A stretch of DNA of 64,000 nucleotides from JBCCFW01 sp039029535 (GTDB lineage Bacteria; Acidobacteriota; JBCCFW01), in contig JBCCFW010000005.1 of NCBI GenBank assembly GCA_039029535.1, positions 1-64,000 of the forward strand. The letters are read 5' to 3'. Of this stretch, positions 25,408 through 35,513 are shown piece after piece; the stretch's first letter is position 1; each line of letters starts with the position of its first letter. Both the position numbers and the translations under genes were made by a program. The notes under the pieces were generated by a model. That model saw only the letters and a program-made list of their open reading frames with translations, searched no databases and was not told the DNA's origin.

Positions 25408-27657
25408 ATGACCACGACTCACGCCGCCGATCGCCGTGTCGGTCCGTTCCTCGCACTCCTCCTCCTTCTCTCAGTCCCCGCAGGGGCCCAACACGTCGCC
25501 CTCCCGCCGACCCTGCCTGGCGACGGCAGCGAGCCCGCTCGGCTCGAAGGCTTTCTCCTCCCCGCCGAGGTCCGAACGGACACGGACCGCACGCTCTCAC
25601 TCTGCTTGGTCAACCACGGACCGGGCGCCGAGCTCCGTCGTGACGACCTGACCGGCGGCTCGGGCGACGTCATCCGCCTGGCCGTGCCGCTGGGTCCGGA
25701 CGACCATCATCTCGCCGTGGCGACCGCATCGTTGAACTGCATCCCTGCGGACGCCGAGTGGGACTGCACCGTCGAGCGGACCACGCCCGAGCTGGCCGTC
25801 GTCGAGATCCGGCCGGCCGCCGCAACGGCGCGGATCGATCCCGGCGCATCGACTTGCTTCGACCTCACCGGCGTCGCGGTCAACGAGGCGGAGGGTGTCG
25901 CGCTGCTGCCGCTGAAGGTCGCCGCGTCCCGTGAGCGCGCGGTGCTCCTCGACGATCGCCCGCTCACCGTCATCAAGAGCCTCGACGGCTGGATCCGCCA
26001 TGTCGACCTCCCCGACGTCGAGGAGGATCAGCATCACCAGTACCCGATTCCCACCAGCGGGATCGAGGAGGACGCCATCGTCGCCGAGCTCATCGCCGAG
26101 GGCGCGGTCGGAAGCTTCGAGCTCGAGAATGAGGGCATCCGCGCCGAGGACATCGCGAGCGACGCCGTCGGCACGGACGAGATCCTCGACGGCACGATCG
26201 CGCTCGCCGATCTCGGCGCGAACGGGGCGAGCCCCGACGACGTCCTGCGCTGGACCGGCAGCGGCTGGGCCGTCGGAGCCGACGAAGACGACGACTGGAC
26301 GGTGGAAGGCACCGACATCCACCGCGCGAACGGTCGCGTCGGCGTGGGGACCGACGACCCTGCCGCACCCCTGCACGTGCGTTCGGGACTGGCCGGCGGT
26401 GACGAGCCGGCCAGCCACGTCATGGTCATCGAGAACGATGGCGCCTCCGACGAGAAGGGCGGTCTCGCCATCGTCTTGCACGAGCCGGGCTCCGGCGTGG
26501 CCAGCGAGGCGACCGACATCTCCCGCAACGACCACTTCGTGACCTTCTACGGAAGCGAGGACCGCATCGTCGGCCGCGTGAACGGTCAGAACGTCTTCGA
26601 GTACGCCACGCTCGAGACGGCTGCCGAAGGTCCGGTCGCGGAGCTCGGCTTGACCAGCCTGCTCACGCTCTACCAGCTCGAGCTCGAGTACGAGCCGGAT
26701 TTCGTCGACATCGTGTGGCCCACGATCGACTGGCCGGGAGCCGGCTTCACGGCACCGAGCTTCAGCGCCGGCAGCATTCGAGGCTACCTCGGGAGCTGCG
26801 ACCCCAACCGACCCTGCACGGACATCTGCCTGGGCGTCGCCGAGCTCGGCTACTGCGCACCCAGCCTGAGCTGGGGCGATCTCGACGACCTCGATGAGGT
26901 CCGCCTCCATCCGGGCTCGATCGACGTGCGGCCGCCGCTGTTCATCCCGGAGGACTGGCTGTCAGTGAACCAGGATCTCGTCGAGGACACTGCCGACTCC
27001 TTCATCGGTCTCGGCGCCGCGGGCTGGGAGATCTTCAACGACCCGGTGGCCGCCGCGATCCGGGCCGCCGAGCTGGGGATCAGCGACGGCGTGACCTACG
27101 AGTCGGGCTCGGCCGACTACGCCGAGTGGCTCGAGCGCGAGGACCTCGCCGAGGTGCTGCGGCCCGGTGACGTGGTGGGCGTGCACGCCGGTCGGATCAG
27201 CAAGCGCACGAAGGATGCCGACCACGTGCTCGTCGTCTCGCTCAAGCCCATCGTCCTCGGCAACATGCCCGAGCCCGGACGCGAGCAAGACTTCGAGAAG
27301 GTCGCCTTCATGGGTCAGACCCCCGTCATGGTGCAAGGCGACGTTCACGAGGGCGACCTGCTCATCCCGAGCGGCCGCGGTGACGGTGTCGCCGTGCCCA
27401 TCGCTCCCGAGGACGTCCGCGCCGAGCACCTGAGCCAGGTCCTCGGCGTGGCGTGGAGCTCGGTCAACACGCACGGCCTGCTCAGCTACGTGAACGTGGC
27501 CGTCGGCCTGGACGACGGCGCTGCCGCCGCCTTCGCCCTCCGGCAGTCCCGTCGTCTCGACGAGCTGGAGACGGAGCGCGACGACCTGCGAGTCCGATTG
27601 CGTGACCTCGAGCAGCGCTTGCTCACGCTCGAGGAGCTGACGAGCCGTCAGCGCTGA
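25408..27657 (+). CDS. Large secreted protein with peptidase-G2/tail-fibre-like C-terminus
   Basis: A 749-residue protein. ATG 25408 follows CAGGAG and gives a clear signal peptide ending near P-A-G-A-Q. Middle residues (about 215-330) show repeated E-x-I-V-A-E-L-I-A-E-G-A-V-G and G-R-V-G-V-G-T-D-D-P-A-A-P-L-H-V, a pattern common in tail-fibre or intramolecular-chaperone proteins. Residues 560-710 contain D-Y-A-E-W-L-E, G-D-V-V-G-V, G-x-I-S-K-R-T-K and V-L-G-N-M-P, the signature of a peptidase-G2-like domain that self-cleaves in some phage and bacterial fibres. A coiled coil closes the protein. It is probably a trimeric fibrous surface protein. It follows the WD40 kinase by 143 bp, but a link is only positional. 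Confidence 0.7.
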   Translation: MTTTHAADRRVGPFLALLLLLSVPAGAQHVALPPTLPGDGSEPARLEGFLLPAEVRTDTDRTLSLCLVNHGPGAELRRDDLTGGSGDVIRLAVPLGPDDHHLAVATASLNCIPADAEWDCTVERTTPELAVVEIRPAAATARIDPGASTCFDLTGVAVNEAEGVALLPLKVAASRERAVLLDDRPLTVIKSLDGWIRHVDLPDVEEDQHHQYPIPTSGIEEDAIVAELIAEGAVGSFELENEGIRAEDIASDAVGTDEILDGTIALADLGANGASPDDVLRWTGSGWAVGADEDDDWTVEGTDIHRANGRVGVGTDDPAAPLHVRSGLAGGDEPASHVMVIENDGASDEKGGLAIVLHEPGSGVASEATDISRNDHFVTFYGSEDRIVGRVNGQNVFEYATLETAAEGPVAELGLTSLLTLYQLELEYEPDFVDIVWPTIDWPGAGFTAPSFSAGSIRGYLGSCDPNRPCTDICLGVAELGYCAPSLSWGDLDDLDEVRLHPGSIDVRPPLFIPEDWLSVNQDLVEDTADSFIGLGAAGWEIFNDPVAAAIRAAELGISDGVTYESGSADYAEWLEREDLAEVLRPGDVVGVHAGRISKRTKDADHVLVVSLKPIVLGNMPEPGREQDFEKVAFMGQTPVMVQGDVHEGDLLIPSGRGDGVAVPIAPEDVRAEHLSQVLGVAWSSVNTHGLLSYVNVAVGLDDGAAAAFALRQSRRLDELETERDDLRVRLRDLEQRLLTLEELTSRQR

Positions 27658-27672
27658 GTCGCGTCAGCACCT

Positions 27673-27704
27673 TCGACCGGGCGTCGTCGATGGCGCCCGG
27701 TCGA
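27673..27704. terminator. Hairpin between convergent genes
   Basis: TCGACCGGGCG at 27673-27683 pairs perfectly with CGCCCGGTCGA at 27694-27704 around a 10-base loop. It exactly fills the space between the stop of the fibre-like gene (27657) and the stop of the DUF4340 gene (27705), so it probably terminates both. Confidence 0.65.
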
Positions 27705-29174
27705 TCACTCGGCCGTCGGCTCGCCCCGCAACACGTCGAACGCAGGCCGAATGGCATCGACCGTCGTCTCCGACAGCACGCCCGTGAAACCCTCGGTGAG
27801 CTTCACGCCGTCGGGGATCCGCGCGTAGTACTGGCCCGAAGCCGAGCCCCGACGCGAGGCCAGTAGCTCCACGACGAGCTGACGCGGACCCGCGTCGATG
27901 ACCAGGGTCGACGTCACCTTCAGGTCCTCGTCGACGAGCTTGGCGGACTCGACGAGGTCGTCCCACTTCAACGCCAGCACGGCGTTGACCATCCGCGCCG
28001 CCTGAACGCGATCGGCCGTGCCGCTGCCACCGCTGAGGATGGTCCACTCTTGCTCGGCGCCCTCCTCCGCCGGCGGCTCCTGCCGCAGCGCCATGCGACC
28101 CTCGGGGGAGGTCAGGGTCACCTCGGTGACGTCGGCCAGGACGGGTGGGTCCTCGATGATCGTTGGCAGGTTCCAGAGCTGCGACGCACGCGGGAGCGCA
28201 GACCGCGCCGCCCACTTCGTCGTCGAGTAGCAACTGTCGTCGCCTTCGAGGTGCACGACGATCTGATCATCGTCGGTGCGCTCGGGTCCGATGCCGATGC
28301 GATGCGTCGCGCCGCTCCGTTCGTGGACGGTGAACCACTGCTGCACGAGGTCGAGGTCGCACTGGGGCGTGCCCGGCTCGACGACGTCCTCGATGCGGAA
28401 GCGTGCGAAGCGCGTGGCGACGCCGGCCGGGCCCCAGTCCTGCATGGGGAAGCCGGGGTCCGGTGACTCCACGGACCAGCGTTCCGGCGTGAGGTGGGTG
28501 TCCGTGTCGCGGGGCGGCGCCGGCACGAAGGTCATGGAGATGTCCGGGAACTCGGCCTCGACCTTGAGCAGGTCCTCCTTCTCCTTGAGGAAGAAGTCCT
28601 TGCGCACGAGGAGGTCGAATTCCGGTCGGTCCTTTTGGGCGAGGAGATTGAAATCGTCCCGCACGCCGCCGGGCACGTGGTAGACGTCGGTCGAGTCGGG
28701 CCAGCGGAAGAAGTGCGCGTCGGAGCGATCACCGCGCTTGCCGAGCAGTAGCGTGAGCGTCGACATGTCCGCGATGCGGCCGAGCTCGAGCCGGACCGCC
28801 TGGTCCTCGCCGAGACCAGCCTCCTCGACCATGTCGTCGCCCCGGCCCCGCATCTCACCCTGGAAGTCGTCGAGGTCGGCCAGGATCTTGCGGACCTTCT
28901 TCACGTCGGCCTGCGCAGCATGCGCGGTCGTGACGGTCCACTTCGCCTTGGAGTCGCGCTCGAGGTGCAGTACCTCGGCGTCTTCCTCGGGCCCGTGGAT
29001 CTTGATGCTGTTGACCTGCTTGGCCGCGAAGCCCTCGGGCATGAGGGCTTGCAGGCCGAGGGTGAGTGGATCCTCGGTGACCTCGACGTCCTTGCGCGAC
29101 AACGCGAAGCGAAGCCCGAACAGGACGAGGAGGACGGCGGCGAGAATGAGTAGCTTGGTCTTGGCGTTGCGCAC
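27705..29174 (-). CDS. DUF4340 domain membrane-anchored protein
   Basis: A 489-residue protein with a single N-terminal membrane helix (L-L-I-L-A-A-V-L-L-V-L-F-G-L) after the basic start M-R-N-A-K-T-K. The periplasmic part has I-x-I-H-G-P-E-E, W-T-V-T and D-x-x-K-V-R-K-I-L-A-D-L-D, followed by G-L-G-E-D and the L-T-L-L-L-G-K-R motif of DUF4340. In other bacteria DUF4340 genes follow GldF/GldG-type ABC exporters and may help them; no such genes are adjacent here. It is divergent from the secreted protein at 29348. Role unknown. Confidence 0.8.
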   Translation of the reverse strand: MRNAKTKLLILAAVLLVLFGLRFALSRKDVEVTEDPLTLGLQALMPEGFAAKQVNSIKIHGPEEDAEVLHLERDSKAKWTVTTAHAAQADVKKVRKILADLDDFQGEMRGRGDDMVEEAGLGEDQAVRLELGRIADMSTLTLLLGKRGDRSDAHFFRWPDSTDVYHVPGGVRDDFNLLAQKDRPEFDLLVRKDFFLKEKEDLLKVEAEFPDISMTFVPAPPRDTDTHLTPERWSVESPDPGFPMQDWGPAGVATRFARFRIEDVVEPGTPQCDLDLVQQWFTVHERSGATHRIGIGPERTDDDQIVVHLEGDDSCYSTTKWAARSALPRASQLWNLPTIIEDPPVLADVTEVTLTSPEGRMALRQEPPAEEGAEQEWTILSGGSGTADRVQAARMVNAVLALKWDDLVESAKLVDEDLKVTSTLVIDAGPRQLVVELLASRRGSASGQYYARIPDGVKLTEGFTGVLSETTVDAIRPAFDVLRGEPTAE

Positions 29175-29347
29175 GGCGAGAAACTCGGGTCTTGAGCCAG
29201 AATTATCAACGGATCAGCCATTGCCGTCACGTCGACAATCGAAGTGACAGAACTCAATCCAGGTCAACTCGTGGCAAGCGAGCTTGCTGGGCTCACTCCA
29301 TCGAGCACGAGTCTTCGGTGAGTTCGACCTGGCTCAGGAGTCTTCGA

Positions 29348-30028
29348 GTGAAAAACAGCGCCCAGAACCTACTCGCTGGCTTTGTCGTTCTCCACCTCTC
29401 GGCCGGGGCCGCGTGGTGCCAACTCGGCCCCGGAGTTCACTGGCTCAACCCGGGCGAGGACCTCAACGGAGGCGTGTCGATCAGCCATGTGTTTCTTGGC
29501 CTTCAGGAAGGTGACCTCCTTCCTCACCGGGTCGTCCTCACGACCGCGAGACGACCAGCCGATTCCCGGACATTCACGCTCGATCCGAATCGAGGCGACC
29601 TTGCACGCGCGATCGCTCGATTCGCCTCGTTCCCTGGCTGCCGACTACACGAAGCCGGCGATGAGGCTCGACTGACGGCCGTCTTCTTCATCAGCGACGT
29701 CCTCGGCGAATCCAAGGGCCTCGGTGTCAGTCCACGGCTCGAGTCCGCTCAATTCGATCCGCTCACCGGTGAGGGAAGGATCACCTGGAGGGACGAATCA
29801 GGCTGTACGGCCACTGCGCTCTTCTCGAGACACCTGCGCGCGGAGGCGGACAGGCTGATGAGCGCACTCGCCGTTGGTGGCGAAGCCCCCGACCGAGTGA
29901 GCTTGGGCCTGCTGGACCTGAGGCGACTGCCTCGCTCGAGCTCCAGGCGGACAGTCGGCAGCAGGGCCTCGATTCCGAGAGGCACCAAGCTCGCACTCTC
30001 GTTGAGACTCGACCTGTCCGAAGACTAG
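29348..30028 (+). CDS. Secreted protein of unknown function beside a kinase-FGE fusion
   Basis: A 226-residue protein. I use GTG 29348 since AGGAG lies at 29337-29341 and the next residues form a signal peptide (L-L-A-G-F-V-V-L-H-L-S-A-G-A-A-W-C). The mature protein is mixed, with S-F-P-G-C-R-L and D-E-S-G-C-T-A cysteines that could form a disulfide, and ends S-L-R-L-D-L-S-E-D. No family recognised. Its stop overlaps by 4 bp the stop of the convergent kinase gene. This stretch to about 32300 is less GC-rich and uses more mixed codons than the neighbours, so both genes may have arrived together. Confidence 0.6.
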   Translation: MKNSAQNLLAGFVVLHLSAGAAWCQLGPGVHWLNPGEDLNGGVSISHVFLGLQEGDLLPHRVVLTTARRPADSRTFTLDPNRGDLARAIARFASFPGCRLHEAGDEARLTAVFFISDVLGESKGLGVSPRLESAQFDPLTGEGRITWRDESGCTATALFSRHLRAEADRLMSALAVGGEAPDRVSLGLLDLRRLPRSSSRRTVGSRASIPRGTKLALSLRLDLSED

Positions 30029-32286
30029 CTCTCGAGCTCACGAACCACGCGGAAGCCCAAGAAAGGATGGCGGTGGCTGGCACTCGCACCGCCACGCCAA
30101 GCCGAGCGGGCAGCTACGAGGCTCACGGACCAACCGCTGCCCCGCACCTCACACAGCTGACGCCGAACATCGAAGTCCGAGCCCGTCCACTCCTGAATGC
30201 ACCCAGCCAGCGACCGGATGCCGTACGGGGAGCAGTCTTCCGGGAAGGCATCGACCACGCCGGGCTCGGGCTCCGTCGCCAGGGAGCTCTGAAAGTGTGC
30301 GAGTGCTGGGTCGATCCTGTTACCCCAGGGATAAACCCTCCGATCCGCTCCCCTGGCCGACAGCTCCCACTCCAAAGATGAGGGAAGGCGGTAGCCATCT
30401 CCCAGCCAACGGCAATAGGCAACGGCATCTTCTCGAGTCACGGAGAACACTGGAACTCGCCGCCAGTTCTCACCGATGCGGACGCGATAGTCGTCCTCTT
30501 CCGGAAGATGCGCAAAGGCACGGTGACCTCCCAGGGAGTCGTCCCACGCGCAGATCATTCCTTCGGCATCAGTGCGTGGGAGTCGGATCTCCAGCTCGTC
30601 ACTTCTCTCCGCTCTCAGTTCGTCCAAGTACCGGCAGTACTCTCCGAAGGTGACGGGAAACCGCTTCATCGCGAAAGACCCCACGCGGACCCTCCGCAGG
30701 GGATGTGAGTTCATCGCCTTCGCGTCTCCTCCGATCCAGACCTCGGACTCCATCACGGGAACATGGCCCTCCGGCACGCTCGCCGCACGAGGCAGGCAAA
30801 ACGCGACCTCGACCTTCTCACCTCGTCCTACCCAGACCGGATGGCGCACGCTAACCCTCCCAGGAGCCGAGGCCATCAGCACGTAGCTTCCCATCGCGAT
30901 GTCCGGCTCACTTAGCCGGCCCCGACCAAGCACCAGCGGAGGACCGTCGGTCATCACGAGGCCGCGCTCCCACTGCGCGTGAAGGGTGAGATCACAGCCG
31001 GGCGGCTCGACTTCCACCGACAGAGAGCCTCTCCCGTCGAGCTCTCTCTCCAACTGTCCGTCGTGATAGCGCTCGACCAAGACCCGGTAAGTGCTCGCTT
31101 CCAACGGCTCCATCCGGCGCTCTGCGTCGAGAAAGCGCGACCAGAAGATATCGGTGAGACTCGCTCGAGCACTCGCGTGTTCTGGTGAATGAACGAGCAC
31201 GTCGGTGTAGCAGTTCACCGCCTCGAGGAATGAACGCCACGAAGCCTCGTGAAGCTCGTCGCGCTTCTTGCTCAGAGCGATCAGTGCCTCCTTCTCCTCG
31301 ATCGGCTGCCAGCTAGGATGAACGCTCTCCAGGTCACCCAGCTCTTCCTCGAGCCGCGCGAGCTCGGAGCGCATCCCCTGGTGCCTTGCGAACATGCTGC
31401 CGGCCAGCTGATGTAGCTCATCTGCCGCCTGCCGCGACTGTTCCGCATCCCGCACTCCATCGAGGAATGCTTGAAGCTCTGCGATCCATGAATCGACGGA
31501 CTCGGGGCGATCTCTCGGTTCTCGAGCCAGCGAGCGAAGGCAGAGCCTCTCCAGGCCGGCGAGCTCGGGGTTGTCACACTCCAGCGGTGGCACTGGATCT
31601 CGAAGGACCGAAGCGATCAGCTCGGCAGCATTGTCGGCATGGAAGGGGAGATTCGAGGTCAGGATCGCGTAGAGAACGACGCCCAAGGAGTAGAGGTCGG
31701 ACCGTACCGTGGCAGGCTTCCCGATCAGAACCTCTGGGGCAATGTATGCCGGAGTTCCCTTCGTGACTCCAGTGCTCGTCATGGGGTCATCCGCCAAGAC
31801 GTCCTTGGCTATCCCCCAGTCGACGAGCCACACCTCTCCGCTCTTGCCGAGCAAGATGTTGCCAGGCTTGATGTCACGATGAAGCACGTTCTCATCATGA
31901 GCGACGCGGAGAGCCTGTGCGACGGAGAGGAGAGCCTGGATGAGCCTGGTCGTCGACCAGTTCCGCTCTCCCTGTTCGTCCCTCGCTTCGAGCACGTCGA
32001 GGAGTGACCGGCCCTTCACTAGCAACATCGTGTAGTAAGGCCGACCATCGGGGAGCTCCCCCAAGTCGTGAATCGGGATGATGCTCGGATGCTGGAGCCG
32101 AGCCGCCAACCGCGCCTCACGTACGAAGAACTCCCTCGCCTGCTGCGAGTCCAGCCTTCGCGGCAGCGTCTTGAGAGCTGCTTCGCGGGAGAGCACGTGG
32201 TCGAACACTCGATAGACGACACCCTGGCCGCCCTGACCGAGCTCTTCGAGGTTCTCGTAACGAGAGGGCAAGGGAGCGGACTTCAC
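30025..32286 (-). CDS. Ser/Thr protein kinase fused to a formylglycine-generating-enzyme-like domain
   Basis: A 753-residue protein. The N-terminal kinase (about 10-275) has G-Q-G-G-Q-G-V-V-Y, A-A-L-K-T-L, L-H-R-D-I-K-P-G-N-I-L-L and D-W-G-I-A in place of DFG. Residues 280-420 are helical, then a PEGA-like beta section (about 420-500). The C-terminal 240 residues are an FGE-sulfatase/SUMF1-like domain: V-G-S-F-A-M-K-R-F-P-V-T-F-G-E-Y, Y-R-L-P-S-S-L-E-W-E-L-S-A-R-G, Y-P-W-G-N and R-S-A-W-R-G-G-A-S. The two FGE active-site cysteines are not evident, so this is likely a binding module, as in similar fusions of Planctomycetes and Myxobacteria. No transmembrane helix is clear. Substrate unknown. 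Confidence 0.88.
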   Translation of the reverse strand: MKSAPLPSRYENLEELGQGGQGVVYRVFDHVLSREAALKTLPRRLDSQQAREFFVREARLAARLQHPSIIPIHDLGELPDGRPYYTMLLVKGRSLLDVLEARDEQGERNWSTTRLIQALLSVAQALRVAHDENVLHRDIKPGNILLGKSGEVWLVDWGIAKDVLADDPMTSTGVTKGTPAYIAPEVLIGKPATVRSDLYSLGVVLYAILTSNLPFHADNAAELIASVLRDPVPPLECDNPELAGLERLCLRSLAREPRDRPESVDSWIAELQAFLDGVRDAEQSRQAADELHQLAGSMFARHQGMRSELARLEEELGDLESVHPSWQPIEEKEALIALSKKRDELHEASWRSFLEAVNCYTDVLVHSPEHASARASLTDIFWSRFLDAERRMEPLEASTYRVLVERYHDGQLERELDGRGSLSVEVEPPGCDLTLHAQWERGLVMTDGPPLVLGRGRLSEPDIAMGSYVLMASAPGRVSVRHPVWVGRGEKVEVAFCLPRAASVPEGHVPVMESEVWIGGDAKAMNSHPLRRVRVGSFAMKRFPVTFGEYCRYLDELRAERSDELEIRLPRTDAEGMICAWDDSLGGHRAFAHLPEEDDYRVRIGENWRRVPVFSVTREDAVAYCRWLGDGYRLPSSLEWELSARGADRRVYPWGNRIDPALAHFQSSLATEPEPGVVDAFPEDCSPYGIRSLAGCIQEWTGSDFDVRRQLCEVRGSGWSVSLVAARSAWRGGASASHRHPFLGFRVVRELES

Positions 32287-32341
32287 CTCAGCCTCGTTCG
32301 GCCTGTCTGACTCGAGTGATTCGTTCAGACGTCAGCTGACT

Positions 32342-32884
32342 CTACTCGTTCGGCACCAGCTCGGGCTCGACGGTCTCCTCGTAGCGTGACCCGAGGTCGC
32401 GGAGGTACTGCTCGACGGTGGAGTGATGACCCTTGGTCTTGGCCATGATCCGGAGCCAGGCCGGCTTGATGATGCCGTTCTGGGTGAGCGTGAGTCGGGT
32501 GCCGCCGGAGGCCTTGTCGGGCTCGAGATCGTAGGTCCACGTGCCGCCGTAGGGCAGGTCGGCGTCGACGATGCGCGTGATGAGCCGCTGCCCGGGCTTG
32601 GCCTGGACGATGTCGACCGGCGTCTCACCATGACGTGAGACCTCGACCCAGCCCAGGCGACGCCCGGGGAGCTGTCGTCCCTCGGTGATGTCGGTGCGCC
32701 ACTTCGGGAACGACTGATAGTCGAGGATGGTGGCCCAGAGCTCGAGCTTGCGCTGCGAGTACACCGCCGTCATGGCCACCTCATGCTCACGCGGCAGGCT
32801 GTTGCCCCAGGCCCAGAGCGCGAGAAGCAGCACCACGAAGCCGCCGACGACACCACCGATGATGAGCTTGGTCTTCTTGCTCAC
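32342..32884 (-). CDS. Membrane-anchored SRPBCC (START-like) protein
   Basis: A 180-residue protein with one N-terminal membrane helix (I-I-G-G-V-V-G-G-F-V-V-L-L-L-A-L-W-A-W) and a polyketide-cyclase/SRPBCC fold: E-L-W-A-T-I-L-D-Y-Q-S-F-P-K-W-R and G-G-T-W-T-Y-D-L-E-P then G-T-R-L-T-L-T-Q-N-G. Such domains bind hydrophobic ligands. Its start overlaps the stop of the MtaB-like gene by 4 bp, so it is the last gene of the NhaP-MtaB-SRPBCC transcription unit. Ligand and role unknown. Confidence 0.8.
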   Translation of the reverse strand: MSKKTKLIIGGVVGGFVVLLLALWAWGNSLPREHEVAMTAVYSQRKLELWATILDYQSFPKWRTDITEGRQLPGRRLGWVEVSRHGETPVDIVQAKPGQRLITRIVDADLPYGGTWTYDLEPDKASGGTRLTLTQNGIIKPAWLRIMAKTKGHHSTVEQYLRDLGSRYEETVEPELVPNE

Positions 32885-34182
32885 GAAGCACCCTCCGTGC
32901 TCGTCGCCTGCAGGCGCGCTCCGTCGTGGCCGGTCACTCGCGCCACGACGATGCGACCGACCTCAGCCGGTTCCGTGAGGGCGACCTCGGTGTAGTCGGC
33001 AGCCCGACCACCCTTCTCGCTCTCCACCAGCACCGACAGGAGCCGACCGACCTGCGCGTCGAGGTGACGACGCAGGGCCTGCTCACCTCGCTCGCGCAGT
33101 CGACGAGCACGCTCCTTGATGACCGGGCGCGCGACCTGTGGCATCCGCGTCGCCGGTGTTCCCGGACGGGGCGAGTACGGGAAGACGTGCAGGTGCGACA
33201 GGCCGCACTCGTCCACGAGGTCGAGGGTGCGCTGGAACATCTCCTCCGTCTCGGTCGGGAAGCCGGCGATGAAGTCGGCGCCGAAGCGGAGGTCGGGTCG
33301 GCGCTCGCGCAGGTCACGGCAGAGTGCGATGGCGTCATCGCGACGATGACGACGCTTCATCCGCGCCAGCACCATGTCGTCGCCGGCCTGCAGCGAGAGA
33401 TGGAGGTGCGGCATGAGCCGATCCTCCTCGCCGAAGAGCCGGACGAGGGTGTCGTCGAGCTCGACCGCGTCGACCGACGAGAGGCGCAGGCGCGGCAGCT
33501 CCGGAACGTCGCTGAGGATGCGCTCGACCAGGTGACCGAGGGTCGGGCTCCCATCGAGGTCGGCACCGTAGGCGGTGAGGTCGACGCCGGTGAGCACGAG
33601 CTCAGCGTGACCGGTCTCGACGAGACGACGACACGAGGCCAGGACCTCGTCGACCGGCACCGAGCGGGAGTTGCCACGGCCATAAGGGATGATGCAGAAC
33701 GTGCAGCGGTGATCGCAGCCGTCCTGCACCTTGACGAAGGCCCGCGTGCGACCCGAGAGACCGTCGATGAGATGCGACGCGGTCTCGCGCAGGGTCATGA
33801 CGTCGCCGACCCGCACCTCGGGTCCGTCGGTGCCGGTGTCGACGCGCGGTCGGTAGCTCTCGACCTGCAGCTTCTCGCCCTGGCCGATGACACGGTCGAC
33901 CTCGGGCAGCTCTGCGAACGCCTTGGCCTCCACCTGAGCCGCACAACCGGTGACGATGACCTCGGCATCGGGTCGCTGACGACGCGCCCGACGCAGGGCA
34001 CGTCGCGCGTCACGCACGGCCTCGGCGGTCACCGCGCAGGCGTTGACGATGACCGCGTCGGTGAGCCCCGCCTCGCTCGCGCGACGCCGGATGACCTCGG
34101 ACTCCCAAGCGTTGAGCCGACAGCCGAAGGTGACGACCTCGACGCCGCCAACCTCTTCCCGAGGCGGGGCGCCGATGCTCAC
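32881..34182 (-). CDS. mtaB: MtaB-like tRNA methylthiotransferase (radical SAM)
   Basis: A 433-residue methylthiotransferase. I set the start at GTG 34182, which overlaps the NhaP stop by GTGA and begins just before [14 protein letters not shown]. The N-terminal UPF0004 cluster cysteines are in G-C-R-L-N, N-A-C-A-V-T and T-G-C-A-A-Q. The radical SAM motif is [15 protein letters not shown] domain is likely at the C-terminus. The motifs fit the MtaB/e-MtaB clade, which converts t6A37 to ms2t6A37 in tRNAs for ANN codons, rather than MiaB or RimO. The assignment between clades is from memory of signatures. Confidence 0.85.
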   Translation of the reverse strand: MSIGAPPREEVGGVEVVTFGCRLNAWESEVIRRRASEAGLTDAVIVNACAVTAEAVRDARRALRRARRQRPDAEVIVTGCAAQVEAKAFAELPEVDRVIGQGEKLQVESYRPRVDTGTDGPEVRVGDVMTLRETASHLIDGLSGRTRAFVKVQDGCDHRCTFCIIPYGRGNSRSVPVDEVLASCRRLVETGHAELVLTGVDLTAYGADLDGSPTLGHLVERILSDVPELPRLRLSSVDAVELDDTLVRLFGEEDRLMPHLHLSLQAGDDMVLARMKRRHRRDDAIALCRDLRERRPDLRFGADFIAGFPTETEEMFQRTLDLVDECGLSHLHVFPYSPRPGTPATRMPQVARPVIKERARRLRERGEQALRRHLDAQVGRLLSVLVESEKGGRAADYTEVALTEPAEVGRIVVARVTGHDGARLQATSTEGAS

Positions 34183-35486
34183 GAGCTGGCCTGAATGGGC
34201 GCGTCGGGGTTGCCGCCGTCCTGGCGGAGGCCGAGTCGGCCGACCAGCGGTCCGATGGTGAGCCCCTGCACGAGGATGGAGAAGCACACGACGACGTAGG
34301 TCATGACGAGGAGCAGGTCGCGAGTCGTCGCCATCTCGGGCGGCATGAGCTCACCCAGCCAGAGCGCGAGCGCGACGGAGATGCCGCCGCGGAGGCCGCC
34401 CCAGGTGAGCATCTTGATCGCGTGCTCAGTGAAGCGACGTCGCACGCCCATGAGCGCGATGGGAGTGCCCACCGCGATGAAGCGAGCCAGGAGCGTGATG
34501 GGAATGGCGAGAACGCCAGCCAGGAGGTGCTGACCTCGCAGCTCGAGGATGAGGACCTCGAGCCCGATGAGCACGAACAGGATGGCGTTGAGGATCTCGT
34601 CGATGAGCTCCCAGAAGGTGTCGAGATGCTCGCGGGTCGACGACGACATGGCCAGCGCCCGGCCCTGGTTGCCGATGAGCAGGCCCGCCACGACCATGGC
34701 GATGGGACCGGACAGGTGCAGGGCCTGCGCGAAGGTGTAACCGCCCATGACCAGGGCCAGGGAGATGAGGATCTCGACCTGGTAGTCGTCGACGCTACGG
34801 AGCAGCAGGAACGCGCCGTAACCGATGATCAGGCCGAAGATGGCACCGCCGAGGGCCTCCTGGGCGAAGAGCAAGGCCACCGAGCCCGGCCCGACCTCGC
34901 CATGAGAAGCGTCGAGACCGGCGACGCCGAGCAGGGCGATGAAGACCACGACACCCACGCCGTCGTTGAACAACGACTCGCCGGTGATCTTCGTCGCGAG
35001 GGGCCGTGGCGCACCCAGCGTCTTGAGGATGCCGAGCACCGCGATGGGATCGGTCGGTGAGATGAGCGCACCGAAGAGAAGGCAATAGATGAAGGGGATG
35101 TCGATCCCCATCAGCTTGACCAGCAGCACCCAGGTCATGCCGCCGACCATGAAAGTCGAGGCCGTCACGCCCACCGTCGCCAGGATGCCGACGACGGTCT
35201 TTTGCTTGGTGAGGTCTCCCAGGTCGACGTGGAGCGCGCCTGCGAAGAGCAGCAGGCCGAGCATCCCGTGCATGAGGGTCTTGTTGAAGTCGATGCCCGA
35301 GAGCATCTCCTCCGCCCCGGTCGCCATCCCCGGGAAGACCATGCCCGCAGCCATGATGACGAGGGACAGGGCCAACGCCATGGCCATGATGCCGATGGTG
35401 GTCGGCATCTTGAGATAGCGGTGATTGAGGTAGTTGAAGATCGCCGCGAGCGTGATGAGCGCGGCGAGGCTCTGCAGGAGATCCAC
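34179..35486 (-). CDS. CPA1-type Na+/H+ antiporter (NhaP-like)
   Basis: A 435-residue protein with about 12 hydrophobic segments over its whole length. The ion-binding signatures are visible: [15 protein letters not shown] near residue 140 and [14 protein letters not shown] near residue 170, with both conserved aspartates. This is the cation/proton antiporter-1 family that exports Na+ or K+ against H+ across the inner membrane. It is first in a minus-strand unit with the MtaB-like and SRPBCC genes. Ion preference cannot be read from sequence. Confidence 0.92.
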   Translation of the reverse strand: MDLLQSLAALITLAAIFNYLNHRYLKMPTTIGIMAMALALSLVIMAAGMVFPGMATGAEEMLSGIDFNKTLMHGMLGLLLFAGALHVDLGDLTKQKTVVGILATVGVTASTFMVGGMTWVLLVKLMGIDIPFIYCLLFGALISPTDPIAVLGILKTLGAPRPLATKITGESLFNDGVGVVVFIALLGVAGLDASHGEVGPGSVALLFAQEALGGAIFGLIIGYGAFLLLRSVDDYQVEILISLALVMGGYTFAQALHLSGPIAMVVAGLLIGNQGRALAMSSSTREHLDTFWELIDEILNAILFVLIGLEVLILELRGQHLLAGVLAIPITLLARFIAVGTPIALMGVRRRFTEHAIKMLTWGGLRGGISVALALWLGELMPPEMATTRDLLLVMTYVVVCFSILVQGLTIGPLVGRLGLRQDGGNPDAPIQASS

Positions 35487-35513
35487 GGGAGGCCTCGGGG
35501 AGGGGGAGCGCGA

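Noticed and set aside
30025..32286. FGE domain as an active sulfatase-modifying enzyme
   Set aside because: The active-site cysteine pair is not evident and no sulfatase gene is adjacent.
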